A stretch of DNA of 64,000 bases, taken from assembly GCF_023611505.1 (NCBI RefSeq), contig NZ_CP097843.1, positions 1,999,153-2,063,152 of the forward strand. The letters run 5' to 3'. A program made the position numbers and the translations under genes. Positions 31,409-38,500 of the stretch are shown piece after piece. The DNA comes from Streptococcus oralis. GTDB taxonomy: Bacteria; Bacillota; Bacilli; Lactobacillales; Streptococcaceae. Under the pieces are notes generated by a model. It did no database searches. It saw nothing but the letters and a program-made list of their open reading frames with translations, and had not been told where the DNA came from. Each line of letters begins with the position of its first letter. The stretch's first letter is position 1.

Positions 31409-31630
31409 TTAGTTCTTCTCATGTTTCTTATATCCTTTCCAAATAAATGAAACCTTACTTTTCGGCCAAACACTTTTTAGTAGCATTAAGAACGCTAATG
31501 GCAGCCTTTTCGTTTTGATTTCATTTCCAAAGTTATCACATATAGTTATCTTGAAGAGTGGCACAAACCAGATCGCAATCAGGACAGTTCCAACCACCCC
31601 ATGCGCAATAGCATTTAAAAATTGATACAT
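31409..31630 (-). CDS. Small ICE membrane protein next to the element insertion, possibly the 5' part of the cut gene
   Basis: The 73-residue protein has one clear membrane segment (AIAHGVVGTVLIAIWFVPLF) and a basic C-terminus (FIWKGYKKHEKN). A GGAGGTAGT ribosome site precedes the ATG. Its stop lies at the edge of the inserted element, so the natural C-terminus may be missing. It has the same orientation as the truncated membrane-protein gene at 19305-19859, and the two could be halves of one gene. Alternatively it is a complete small membrane protein. No family is recognised. Confidence 0.55.
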   Translation of the reverse strand: MYQFLNAIAHGVVGTVLIAIWFVPLFKITICDNFGNEIKTKRLPLAFLMLLKSVWPKSKVSFIWKGYKKHEKN

Positions 31631-31697
31631 ACTACCTCCTTAGACATACTTCAATCTGTGAAAAGCTGTCTCGGCCCATTTACTTAGCTTTACCCTT

Positions 31698-32144
31698 TTA
31701 GTCATTTATGGCCTCCTGAATACTTTTCTCATCTGCTACAATCTTTTCCTCCGAATCTCTTGAAGCATATAGATATTTCTTTATTTTTCCCTTACGAATC
31801 TTGATGATAGTTGCAGCTTTTTCAACCTGGTATTTTTCTACCAACTTTTGACCTTCTTCTGTCTGAGTGTCAATGTAAAATGTAGGATAGGAACCTTTAT
31901 TGGCTGCATCTACAACTACGCTTTTCCCAGCCTGACAGTAAGGACAATTTTTTTTATAAAATACTAGGTTTACATTTTGATCAAGCACAGTATTCTGGTA
32001 TTCCTTCTGAGTAAGGTGAGGATCATAATCTAAGATAAAATAATCTTTATACAGCCTATATCCTCCTAAAACTGCGAGACTCACAAGTAAAATGACAAGA
32101 AGAGCCCCTAGAGCTAACTTAACATGCGTAAAAAGCTCTTTCAT
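31698..32144 (-). CDS. Membrane-anchored thioredoxin-like protein
   Basis: The 148-residue protein has an N-terminal membrane segment (LALGALLVILLVSLAVLGGY) and an extracytoplasmic thioredoxin-like domain with active site FYKKNCPYCQAGKSV (CPYC) and the pattern YPTFYIDTQTEEGQKLVEKY. A cis-Pro-like position is not obvious (the expected site reads EKAATIIKIR). CPYC is the glutaredoxin-type signature and suggests thiol exchange at the cell surface, perhaps to fold ICE envelope or pilin proteins. It overlaps the preceding gene by 4 bases. Confidence 0.8.
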   Translation of the reverse strand: MKELFTHVKLALGALLVILLVSLAVLGGYRLYKDYFILDYDPHLTQKEYQNTVLDQNVNLVFYKKNCPYCQAGKSVVVDAANKGSYPTFYIDTQTEEGQKLVEKYQVEKAATIIKIRKGKIKKYLYASRDSEEKIVADEKSIQEAIND

Positions 32145-32563
32145 CCTATCTCCTCCTCATCCACAAAATCAAATATGGAACCTTGAACATAATCAATCTT
32201 GGCCAATTCTTTTATTTCTAATTTCAAGTTAGTGAACGTTGTCATCACTTCTTGAAAGAGTAAAGGATCAAATTCCTCGGAATCCAATACACGGACAATT
32301 GGCAACATTGGATAATGATCTCTCAACTCCTCCTGCAGATAATCTGAAATCATTTTATCATTCGAGATAACACTATCTACTCTAATGATCGCTGGAATGC
32401 TAGAAATACTCTCCTCGTTTTGATAAAAAGTTAAAGCAACATCCCCTGCAGAAACAGACTCAAATTTTAAGTTATCCGATGAAAGTTTAAAATAATAAGC
32501 CAATGGTTCCTGACCAACCCCTGTTAGGTAGTATCCTCTAATAATTTTGAATAACTCTGACAT
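32141..32563 (-). CDS. Hypothetical ICE protein
   Basis: The 140-residue, acidic, soluble protein (MSELFKIIRGYYLTGVGQEP; PMLPIVRVLDSEEFDPLLFQ) has no motif I recognise. It overlaps the thioredoxin-like gene by ATGA at its 3' end and follows the 71-residue gene by 15 bases, so it belongs to the same operon. A good ribosome site (GGAAGGAGAAAGG) supports the start. Confidence 0.7.
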   Translation of the reverse strand: MSELFKIIRGYYLTGVGQEPLAYYFKLSSDNLKFESVSAGDVALTFYQNEESISSIPAIIRVDSVISNDKMISDYLQEELRDHYPMLPIVRVLDSEEFDPLLFQEVMTTFTNLKLEIKELAKIDYVQGSIFDFVDEEEIG

Positions 32564-32578
32564 CGACCTTTCTCCTTC

Positions 32579-32794
32579 CTAACAAACTTTTAAAAGTCTA
32601 AACGGAGCTTGATACACATCAGGATAGTGAATCAATCTCTTTTTTCTTTGTTCAGGAAGTGGTTTACGGTAATGCTTTTGAAGATACTGAAAAGCTAGTC
32701 CTAATGTATCAAAAACTAAAACTTTATTCTCCCCATTACAAATATAGTCACCTAATTCAAAACTGAAAATTACGTACTTCATTCTTCTTCTCAC
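32579..32794 (-). CDS. Small hypothetical ICE protein with GTGA-overlapped start
   Basis: The 71-residue protein (MKYVIFSFELGDYICNGENK, then LAFQYLQKHYRKPLPEQRKK) is basic towards its end and has no recognised family. The GTG at 32794 overlaps the stop of the preceding 53-residue gene as GTGA, a coupling signal. An in-frame ATG lies at 32782 and would give 67 residues. I keep the GTG because of the overlap, with moderate certainty. Confidence 0.6.
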   Translation of the reverse strand: MRRRMKYVIFSFELGDYICNGENKVLVFDTLGLAFQYLQKHYRKPLPEQRKKRLIHYPDVYQAPFRLLKVC

Positions 32795-32952
32795 TTTCTA
32801 TTTTCGCCAACCATTGCCAATAGATCTGTCTCTAATTCAATATCATATCCGTTTTCTAAACGAACTCGTTGACGAATCCCTATAAGTGAGAAAACTAATA
32901 AAGATCCTCCAACAAATATAAGACTAAATAGTCCAGCTAAAATCAAAATCAT
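32791..32952 (-). CDS. Small single-pass membrane protein, 53 residues
   Basis: An ATG at 32952, preceded by GGAGGAATGAT, opens a 53-residue frame beginning MILILAGLFSLIFVGGSLLV and ending with a charged tail (NGYDIELETDLLAMVGENRK). The N-terminal half is one membrane helix. Its stop overlaps the GTG of the next gene, so it is the head of the 32.95-31.4 kb operon. It is a good small-gene candidate, of a size commonly missed. Confidence 0.65.
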   Translation of the reverse strand: MILILAGLFSLIFVGGSLLVFSLIGIRQRVRLENGYDIELETDLLAMVGENRK

Positions 32953-32978
32953 ATCATTCCTCCATAGATTATTTTATA

Positions 32979-33017
32979 TACATTTATATCTTGGTAATAA
33001 TCGTAGATATAAATGTA
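32979..33017. repeat. Perfect 13-bp inverted repeat between primase and membrane-gene operons
   Basis: TACATTTATATCT (32979-32991) and AGATATAAATGTA (33005-33017) form a perfect AT-rich stem with a 13-base loop. There is no T-run, so a simple terminator is unlikely. It lies 24 bases after the primase stop and 27 bases before the 53-residue gene. Confidence 0.6.
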
Positions 33018-33040
33018 AGGCAGTCTGCGGGTTTTTAAAA

Positions 33041-34561
33041 TTATCCAATATCAAGCTCAAATAGAGATAGTTGTTGTGTTTGTTTAAAGCCATCTTTAAC
33101 CCTTTCTATCACTCTCTGAGTGAACTCTATACTTTCTTCAAAGAAAGCAGCAATATTGGCCATATAAGCCTCCTGACGTTCTTTCTTCACCTGGATAAGG
33201 GAAAGCAAGATTGCTTTGATAGAGGCTAATCTGATGCCTCCTCCACGACCGTGTTTGACTGTGAAGAAGATCTTTTGTTCTGCTTTGAGAACTTTCAATA
33301 CTTTGTCTAATGAGCGCTCAGGAATGTTCAACTTCTCTCGTATCTCTTTTTTCGTCGTCTGGATAAATGGATCCTCAGATTGATAGAAGCCTTCTAAATA
33401 GGCCATGACATCTGTTTTCCATTCATGAAGATGACTATTCTTTCTGTCTGCACGTTTCTTCTTAAACTTGTACCAACGTTGCTTCACAAAGAGATCTGAA
33501 GCCTTGAGTTCCTGATTGACCCATGCTTTACATAAAGTCATCACATAGTCACGACTAGCAGCTTCATATTTTCCTGAGTAGGCGCTTGTGATAATCTTAT
33601 GATATTCAGCTGAAGAGAGTGGTTCGTCTAGATTCGCATTAAAACTAGAAAGAACCTCCTCACACTCTTCCTGATCGATTCCTGAAGAGAAGTTCGCTAA
33701 AGCTAGCGTGAAAAGAACGTTGTTTCTTCCCATCAAGGCTTTTCCACCTTTGATATTCCCCTCTCTCATCAGCAATTGATACCAGGGTTCATCAATCTGT
33801 TTTACCCCTTCAGAACCTGAAATAACCGTCAAATTTGGCTTTTTACTTGGGAAGGGAAGGTCTGATTGCTTCATTGACCAATCTAACCACTCCTGGAATG
33901 AATAGGTATAGTCAGGTTCAAAGAATTCGACATTATCAGTTCGAGGAATCCGAGCAATTCCAAAATGGTTACAGGTTATATCTACTGGTAAGGTTTGAGC
34001 AAAGTAATTTCTCAAATTTTGAGAGATTGCTTTGGCCACCTTCACCACTCGAAATTGGGAATGAGCTGTAACATAGGCTGATTCTGAGAGGACAAAATAG
34101 GCTTGAAATCCTTTATCAGATTTTAGAATCAACGTCGGCATAAAACCCAGCTCCAGAGAAGCGGTTAAAATATCTCCTGTCGTCATTTCTTCAGCTGCAG
34201 AGGTAATATCGAAGTCAATGTAGAATGTGTTAATCTGTCTAAGATTATCTTCAGAGTGTCCACGTGTAATCCGTCGACCAGCATCGCTATAGCTTCCGTA
34301 GCAATATACGTTAGGAGTCCAGTGTGTAAACTGATCCTGGTTCTCCAGCAATGATTCGACAGAGGTTAAAACAACACCACGTGCCTTCACCATATTCGCT
34401 TTTGAACGATAAGCAAATACAGACCCTCGTCTTCCTTCTTCAGATGAAGAGATGAGCTGTAGATGACTATTCTTAAATTTTTGTGTTCTTAATCCGTCTT
34501 TTGTGATGATGGATAAGCATTTTAATAAATCAATCTTTTTCATGATTTTTAGCTCTCTCAT
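33041..34561 (-). CDS. AEP-type primase / replication protein with a C-terminal sliding-clamp motif
   Basis: The 506-residue protein has an archaeo-eukaryotic-type primase core (NTFYIDFDITSAAEE, where the two Asp fit the catalytic DxD; HFGIARIPRTDNVEFFEPDY). A PriCT-like helical domain follows (GRNNVLFTLALANFSSGIDQ), then a winged-helix-like region (EIREKLNIPERSLDKVLKVL). It ends KQTQQLSLFELDIG: QLSLF is the consensus beta-clamp-binding pentapeptide. Such proteins prime and may initiate replication of an excised ICE circle. The start could be 34561 or 34543; neither ribosome site is clearly better. It follows a small membrane-protein gene by 13 bases. Confidence 0.85.
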   Translation of the reverse strand: MRELKIMKKIDLLKCLSIITKDGLRTQKFKNSHLQLISSSEEGRRGSVFAYRSKANMVKARGVVLTSVESLLENQDQFTHWTPNVYCYGSYSDAGRRITRGHSEDNLRQINTFYIDFDITSAAEEMTTGDILTASLELGFMPTLILKSDKGFQAYFVLSESAYVTAHSQFRVVKVAKAISQNLRNYFAQTLPVDITCNHFGIARIPRTDNVEFFEPDYTYSFQEWLDWSMKQSDLPFPSKKPNLTVISGSEGVKQIDEPWYQLLMREGNIKGGKALMGRNNVLFTLALANFSSGIDQEECEEVLSSFNANLDEPLSSAEYHKIITSAYSGKYEAASRDYVMTLCKAWVNQELKASDLFVKQRWYKFKKKRADRKNSHLHEWKTDVMAYLEGFYQSEDPFIQTTKKEIREKLNIPERSLDKVLKVLKAEQKIFFTVKHGRGGGIRLASIKAILLSLIQVKKERQEAYMANIAAFFEESIEFTQRVIERVKDGFKQTQQLSLFELDIG

Positions 34562-34574
34562 ATCCCTTCACTAG

Positions 34575-34820
34575 TTATAGTTTGAAGTCCAATACACTTA
34601 TAAAATATGGTGCCAACTCTTTATATGAGAAGTAAATCATTACCCCTCCTACAATAATTAAAAAGATACTCACCATCCATTCCCAAGTAGTTAGATTTGG
34701 AAAGAAATCTTTCTCACCACTCCAGCTAAGTCTGATGTCTGTATTTTTAGCTATGATAAATACTCCACTGAACGAAATGCACACTCCTACAACAAACAAT
34801 ACAATAAATCCAAAAATCAT
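34575..34820 (-). CDS. Small membrane protein with two transmembrane segments
   Basis: The 81-residue protein begins with a membrane helix (MIFGFIVLFVVGVCISFSGV), has a short polar middle (RLSWSGEKDFFPNLTTWEWM) and a second helix (VSIFLIIVGGVMIYFSY). A strong GTAGGAGGAAATTAC ribosome site supports it. It sits just upstream of the primase gene. No family or function is recognised. Confidence 0.65.
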   Translation of the reverse strand: MIFGFIVLFVVGVCISFSGVFIIAKNTDIRLSWSGEKDFFPNLTTWEWMVSIFLIIVGGVMIYFSYKELAPYFISVLDFKL

Positions 34821-34863
34821 GTAATTTCCTCCTACCTTCTTCTGAGGTTTTTTATTTTAACAC

Positions 34864-35175
34864 TTAAATTTTATTTAAGCTCTTAATGTGTGCATCATAA
34901 ACACACTTTTTCAACTCGAAGAAAACGCTCATATTTTCTTCGATAAACAAGCTCTTTTTCACCTCCCCGTCTGCGTAAAACAGACCGTTTAAGAGAAAAT
35001 TTATTTTCTCTTGAAAAATGTCATCTAACATCAGCTTACTTTTCTCCAAGCAAGCTACCAAATGCGATGAATTGTTTGCGTAACGCATCGGCATCCCAAA
35101 AGCGCTTTCCACGCTTTTAAAATCAAAGCTAGTAAGGGGGCTTTGTGTAATTTTTTTCCAATCTGTATTTTTCAT
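34864..35175 (-). CDS. Hypothetical ICE protein
   Basis: The 103-residue soluble protein (MKNTDWKKITQSPLTSFDFK, then RYANNSSHLVACLEKSKLML) is helical towards its end and has no family I recognise. An AGGAGGAAAGAAC site precedes its start. It lies between the DUF2786 gene and the small membrane protein, in the same direction. Confidence 0.65.
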   Translation of the reverse strand: MKNTDWKKITQSPLTSFDFKSVESAFGMPMRYANNSSHLVACLEKSKLMLDDIFQEKINFLLNGLFYADGEVKKSLFIEENMSVFFELKKCVYDAHIKSLNKI

Positions 35176-35199
35176 AGTTCTTTCCTCCTATGTTCATTC

Positions 35200-35883
35200 T
35201 CATTTATTCAATAATTCTTCTGATAACAACCTGGTCTCTTTTGCATGTTCAAAACCAGCAATATAGGCCTCATAATCAACATTAACTTTAACATTAATGG
35301 TTCTATTATTTAAACTTCCCATGCGACGATGTTGTTCTTCCAAAACTTCTGCTGGGATTTTTACCATCAAACCAAATTCTTCTGATGATTGAACCTGTCC
35401 CTGAAAACGTTGATCTACTCCATTTAAGAAACCAAGTAAGTACGATTTCTTATAGTCTTTCCATCTTGCTCTTGATACTGTAGGAAAAAGTCGTTTCAGC
35501 CGATATTTAAGGTATAAAAGCGCACCTTCGTAAACCTTACTACAAAATTCAGCATCAGATTGATATCCAAAGAAAATTATCTGTGTGATGCCGTCTTCAG
35601 GAAGTCGTCTTCTTATCGTTTTACATCTAAAATTTTCACCTAAAATACCTGCCAACTTTTCTTGCCACCATGGAAGTCTGTATTCCCATGTTCCTATTGT
35701 TTCACCAATATCTTTTTGAGTTTTACTATTCGTTAAATCATTCATAGAAAGATTATGCTTCACCATAAGTCTTTGAGCCATCAGAAGGGCAGTCTGCCCC
35801 TCTTCATCGTTTGGTGCATCGTAAGCTAACTCTAAAAGATTTTGTATCTTCTCAATAATTTTATTATCCATATCAATCCACAT
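35200..35883 (-). CDS. DUF2786-type protein
   Basis: The N-terminal 45 residues (DNKIIEKIQNLLELAYDAPN, then EGQTALLMAQRLMVKHNLSM) have the pattern of the DUF2786 domain, a short helical module often found in phage and plasmid proteins. The rest is an alpha/beta domain with a basic stretch (YLKYRLKRLFPTVSRARWKD) that might contact nucleic acid. Starts at 35883 (MWIDMDNK) and 35871 (MDNK) are both possible; the open frame itself continues further but overlaps the upstream gene. It probably belongs to the ICE replication or regulation block. Confidence 0.75.
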   Translation of the reverse strand: MWIDMDNKIIEKIQNLLELAYDAPNDEEGQTALLMAQRLMVKHNLSMNDLTNSKTQKDIGETIGTWEYRLPWWQEKLAGILGENFRCKTIRRRLPEDGITQIIFFGYQSDAEFCSKVYEGALLYLKYRLKRLFPTVSRARWKDYKKSYLLGFLNGVDQRFQGQVQSSEEFGLMVKIPAEVLEEQHRRMGSLNNRTINVKVNVDYEAYIAGFEHAKETRLLSEELLNK

Positions 35884-36334
35884 GTTTATACTTTCTAGGC
35901 AAAGAACTAGCGTAATGTTTTGAATCATTGACCTTTGCATTATAAAAAATCATATTATTCCCAATAATTTCTTGCCATTTAGGAATCTCCTCACGATAAA
36001 TGCGATTAAGTCCATAAAAGTTCCTTACAATAAATCTAACGGCTCCAATATGATCTCCTAAACCAACCACACACAACACATCATGTTCCATATCATATAC
36101 CCAATGACTTTTTGAATTTGTCAGTATCTCCCAAGCAAATTCCCAATCTCTCTCAAGCCAATCATACCCTGGTCTGTAATAAACTTTTGTCTGACAAGAT
36201 TCATCATTAAATCCATAAAAACAGTGGCTACACAGCGTTCTGTTTTTATCTACCCACCAACAAGGACCATACTTTTCATTAATGCAAGGTGTAACCCAGT
36301 CGCAAGAACATCGTCTACAAATACCCGTTTCCAT
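35873..36334 (-). CDS. Cysteine-rich zinc-binding hypothetical protein
   Basis: The 153-residue protein starts METGICRRCSCDWVTPCIN, with further Cys in GPCWWVDKNRTLCSHCFYGF, enough for one or two zinc sites. The rest is aromatic-rich (WLERDWEFAWEILTNS; FYGLNRIYREEIPKWQEIIG). No named family is recognised. It overlaps the DUF2786 start region and follows the HTH gene by 3 bases, so it is in the same operon. Confidence 0.7.
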   Translation of the reverse strand: METGICRRCSCDWVTPCINEKYGPCWWVDKNRTLCSHCFYGFNDESCQTKVYYRPGYDWLERDWEFAWEILTNSKSHWVYDMEHDVLCVVGLGDHIGAVRFIVRNFYGLNRIYREEIPKWQEIIGNNMIFYNAKVNDSKHYASSLPRKYKHVD

Positions 36335-36337
36335 TTT

Positions 36338-36838
36338 CTATCCCTCATTTATTCTCATACTTTTAGGTAGCTTTTTACTCGGTAAACAGTAACCTTCAGA
36401 TAAGTCCCCTTTGCTATAAAATTCAGGACTATTTGTCATTATGTGATCACTTCTTCTCCATCCTCGACGAAGTTGCTTGTAAGATAAAGAAACACGCTTC
36501 TCAATCTCTTTAAAACTAAATCCCAGCTTCAAATAGGTTGTTACAATAGCATCAGCATGTTCTTTGGACTCTTCGCTTCTTGTTCTTCGCTGAAAGTTTA
36601 TCTGCTTATCTTCTTCATTTAATGCTATCTGATAGGCAATAAACAACTTCCGCATTTCCATAATTTTATGTTGCCAGGTCAAGCTGTAAGGTTGTCCTGA
36701 ATATCGATTCACTAAGTCCTTTACGGGTTGTTTAAATTTCAGCTGAAGAGGATCAAACTCTCCAAGATCTGAGAATGGATCAATGAAACCTAATGGTTCG
36801 CTTTGAATTAATTCATTGTATAGCGCTTCTCTGTCCAT
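36338..36838 (-). CDS. Helix-turn-helix regulatory protein of the ICE
   Basis: The 166-residue protein has an acidic N-terminus and a C-terminal helix-turn-helix (AIVTTYLKLGFSFKEIEKRV, then SLSYKQLRRGWRRSD), resembling the short HTH proteins that head ICE or phage early operons. An AAGGAGATATATTAGG site precedes the start. It is the second gene in from the ICE right end and could be a regulator of the replication block or of the whole element. Confidence 0.7.
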   Translation of the reverse strand: MDREALYNELIQSEPLGFIDPFSDLGEFDPLQLKFKQPVKDLVNRYSGQPYSLTWQHKIMEMRKLFIAYQIALNEEDKQINFQRRTRSEESKEHADAIVTTYLKLGFSFKEIEKRVSLSYKQLRRGWRRSDHIMTNSPEFYSKGDLSEGYCLPSKKLPKSMRINEG

Positions 36839-36857
36839 CCTAATATATCTCCTTCTG

Positions 36858-36995
36858 TCAAATGCACGTCATTGAGTCAAATAAACTTAATTGGATGGTT
36901 TTAGGCGCTTGTTCGCTATTCCCAGTCTTGTCATGATCGATAACGTCAAAGATTTCTAGTGTGTCTAAATTCATTACAATCTCTAATCCTACCAT
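36858..36995 (-). CDS. 45-residue protein with a QLSLF clamp-binding motif
   Basis: An ATG at 36995, preceded by AAAGGAGTTCAACG, opens a 45-residue frame: MVGLEIVMNLDTLEIFDVID, a polar linker, then KTIQLSLFDSMTCI. QLSLF is the exact consensus beta-clamp-binding pentapeptide, and the same motif ends the ICE primase. The N-terminal half could be a small folded or dimerizing segment. It is the first gene at the ICE right end, directly before the HTH gene. It is too short for many gene finders, but the ribosome site and motif make it credible. Confidence 0.6.
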   Translation of the reverse strand: MVGLEIVMNLDTLEIFDVIDHDKTGNSEQAPKTIQLSLFDSMTCI

Positions 36996-37035
36996 CGTTG
37001 AACTCCTTTCCAATAGATTTTTAAGCGAACAAAAA

Positions 37036-37058
37036 AGAGAACAGATTTCTCTGTTCTC
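37036..37058 (-). terminator. Second terminator between pcsB and the ICE
   Basis: GAGAACAG (37037-37044) pairs perfectly with CTGTTCTC (37051-37058); on the minus strand the stem is followed by TTTTTT. It lies downstream of the pcsB terminator and would further insulate ICE genes from pcsB transcription. Confidence 0.75.
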
Positions 37059-37141
37059 CTAAAAATATTGAATTATTTGATTTTCTAAAAACTCTTACCA
37101 CTTACTGATAGATTTCGGTCTTGCTTTCGATAAAAAATAAT

Positions 37142-37168
37142 AAAAGAGACTCAAATCGAGCCTCTTTA
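37142..37168 (-). terminator. pcsB terminator
   Basis: Minus-strand hairpin AAAGAGGCTC/GAGTCTCTTT with a five-base loop, followed by TATTATTTTTT, directly after the pcsB stop at 37178. Confidence 0.8.
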
Positions 37169-37177
37169 TTTCATTCA

Positions 37178-38407
37178 TTAGTTTGGATAGATATAAGTAA
37201 CATAACCTTCAGAAGTTGTAGTTGGATTGAACCATCCACGTTTGTTACCGATTGTACGATCTCCACCATAGTTTGATTCTGATACTTGAATGCTAGTTGA
37301 TGATGAAACAGCTGTAACAACCGCTACGTGTCCATATCCACCGTCATTCCAACATGCAATCGCACCAACTTGTGGAGTTGATCCAGTACGGAATCCTGCA
37401 GCCGCTGCACTTGTAGCCCACTGCGCTCCGTTACCCCAGTAATCTCCAGCCCAAGGTGCTAATGTTTTAGCTCCCCAAGTACATTCACCAGTTGGATAAC
37501 TTGAAGCATTTGTACTGTATGTTGGACGTTGTCTAGTAGGAGTCGGAGTAGGTGCTGGGGTGTAGCTTGAGTCCTCGTCGTCAGATGCTGATGCTGATGC
37601 TGACGCTGATGTAGATGTTGCTTGCACTTGAGCTGAGAAACTTGTGTTTCCAGAAGCAACAACTGATTGTTGTTGACTTGTTTGACGTGCTTTATAAGCT
37701 GCCTCTGCTTCAGCTGCTGCTTTCGCTTCTGCCTCTGCTGCTGCTTTTTGTTCCAACAAGGTAGCTTTCTCGCCTTCTGCAGTAGCTTTCTCTGCAGCAA
37801 GGTTCAACTCAGCAACTTTTAACTCCGCCTGTTTTGTTGTCAATGTTTGTGCATCGTCAGCAAGCGTTTGTTGGTTCGCAATTACAGTATTGATTGCTTC
37901 ATTATTTGCAACTTGTTTTTCTGAGATTGATTTTTTATCAGCTTTTTGTTGTTCCAACATTTTATTGTTAGCTGATACAATCTCGCTCATAGCCGCAACA
38001 CGGGAAATAGCTTCTGTAATTGATTTTGAATTTACAATTGTATTGATATAGCTAGTTGCAGCACCGTTTGTTTGTGCGCTACGTGCTTGTTTTTCCAAAG
38101 ATTCATTACGAGCAACAATGTTCTTAGAGAGCTCTGTAATTTCTCCTTCAAGTTTTTTAGATTCCGCCTGTAGTGTTTCATTTTCAGCTTGCAAGTTTGT
38201 TTGCTGTGTTTGAATGGCTGTAACTTGCGTTTGGATTTCATCTACCTGTTTTTGAGCTTCTTTTTGTTGGGCTGTCAAGTCACTAATCTTACTATCTTGA
38301 GCAGCAATTTTTTCATCAGTTGTTTCAGCGTGAACAGTTGTTAACACCGACACTTGAGAGACTAATACTGTACTTAATAAAAGTGACGCTAAGATTTTTT
38401 TCTTCAT
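37178..38407 (-). CDS. pcsB: PcsB, essential cell-division peptidoglycan hydrolase
   Basis: The 409-residue protein has a signal peptide ([20 protein letters not shown], cut near VHA-ETTDEK), a long coiled coil (about 35-235, including an Ala-rich run) and a Ser/Ala and acidic linker ([18 protein letters not shown]). A C-terminal CHAP domain follows, with catalytic Cys in [13 protein letters not shown] and His in [13 protein letters not shown]. PcsB splits septal peptidoglycan and is activated by FtsEX; the coiled coil binds FtsX. In pneumococcus it is essential and controlled by WalRK (VicRK). A site fitting the WalR consensus lies upstream (38470-38486). The gene is the last of the mre group and borders the ICE. 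Confidence 0.96.
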   Translation of the reverse strand: MKKKILASLLLSTVLVSQVSVLTTVHAETTDEKIAAQDSKISDLTAQQKEAQKQVDEIQTQVTAIQTQQTNLQAENETLQAESKKLEGEITELSKNIVARNESLEKQARSAQTNGAATSYINTIVNSKSITEAISRVAAMSEIVSANNKMLEQQKADKKSISEKQVANNEAINTVIANQQTLADDAQTLTTKQAELKVAELNLAAEKATAEGEKATLLEQKAAAEAEAKAAAEAEAAYKARQTSQQQSVVASGNTSFSAQVQATSTSASASASASDDEDSSYTPAPTPTPTRQRPTYSTNASSYPTGECTWGAKTLAPWAGDYWGNGAQWATSAAAAGFRTGSTPQVGAIACWNDGGYGHVAVVTAVSSSTSIQVSESNYGGDRTIGNKRGWFNPTTTSEGYVTYIYPN

Positions 38408-38442
38408 ATTGTGTAGATACTCCTTCTATTTAAGACATTACT

Positions 38443-38486
38443 AGTATACCAAAAAAAGACATAATAAATATTACGCCTTTGTTACA
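38443..38486 (-). promoter_or_regulatory. pcsB promoter with WalR-type direct repeat
   Basis: The -10 hexamer TATACT lies at 38443-38448 on the minus strand. Upstream at 38470-38486 is TGTAACAAAGGCGTAAT, two half-sites spaced as in the WalR consensus TGTWAH-N5-TGTWAH, the second with C in place of T. No strong -35 is present, as expected for an activated promoter. Confidence 0.7.
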
Positions 38487-38500
38487 TTTTTATTTCTTTC

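Larger units (their letters stand above)
19836..31420. mobile_element. tet(32)-carrying integrative mobilizable element with a large serine recombinase
   Basis: The segment stands out by its GC-rich coding from 19.86 to 27.1 kb in an AT-rich surrounding, and by a complete mobilization set: large serine recombinase, TnpW-like protein, DnaC-like ATPase, replisome organizer, zinc protein, relaxase, MobC, HTH protein and sigma factor. These match the conserved core of Tn1549/Tn4451-type elements of gut Firmicutes. No VirB4, VirD4 or other channel genes are present, so it is mobilizable, not self-transmissible. The AT-richer right arm holds a methyltransferase, broken regulator and sigma genes, tet(32) and a kinase fragment. 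The right end is somewhere between about 31150 and 31420; the target dinucleotide could not be determined. Confidence 0.75.
1..37000. mobile_element. Right-hand portion of a large integrative conjugative element
   Basis: A continuous block of conjugation, mobilization, replication and small hypothetical genes occupies the window up to the pcsB terminator. Visible hallmarks are a MobL relaxase, topoisomerase III, a primase/ArdC giant protein, VirB2-like and VirB8/TcpC-like proteins and an AEP-type primase. From knowledge of related genomes, pcsB is normally followed by rpsB and tsf, so this block interrupts ordinary synteny. No ICE integrase, VirB4 or VirD4 coupling protein is visible, so the element must continue to the left. 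The right boundary is placed loosely between the last ICE gene (ending its start at 36995) and the pcsB terminator at about 37142; I could not identify an att repeat. A plasmid integrated at this spot cannot be excluded. Confidence 0.8.

Noticed and set aside
31188..31412. A plus-strand 74-codon frame with a membrane-like C-terminus at the right end of the mobilizable element
   Set aside because: It opposes all neighbours, overlaps the minus-strand promoter at 31200-31228 and the 16-bp inverted repeat, and has no clear ribosome site. I treat the region as non-coding end sequence.
37178..38407. The second long frame (113 codons) inside pcsB as a separate gene
   Set aside because: It is an out-of-frame shadow of the coiled-coil and linker codons of pcsB, rich in Gln/Lys from repetitive sequence and without a ribosome site.
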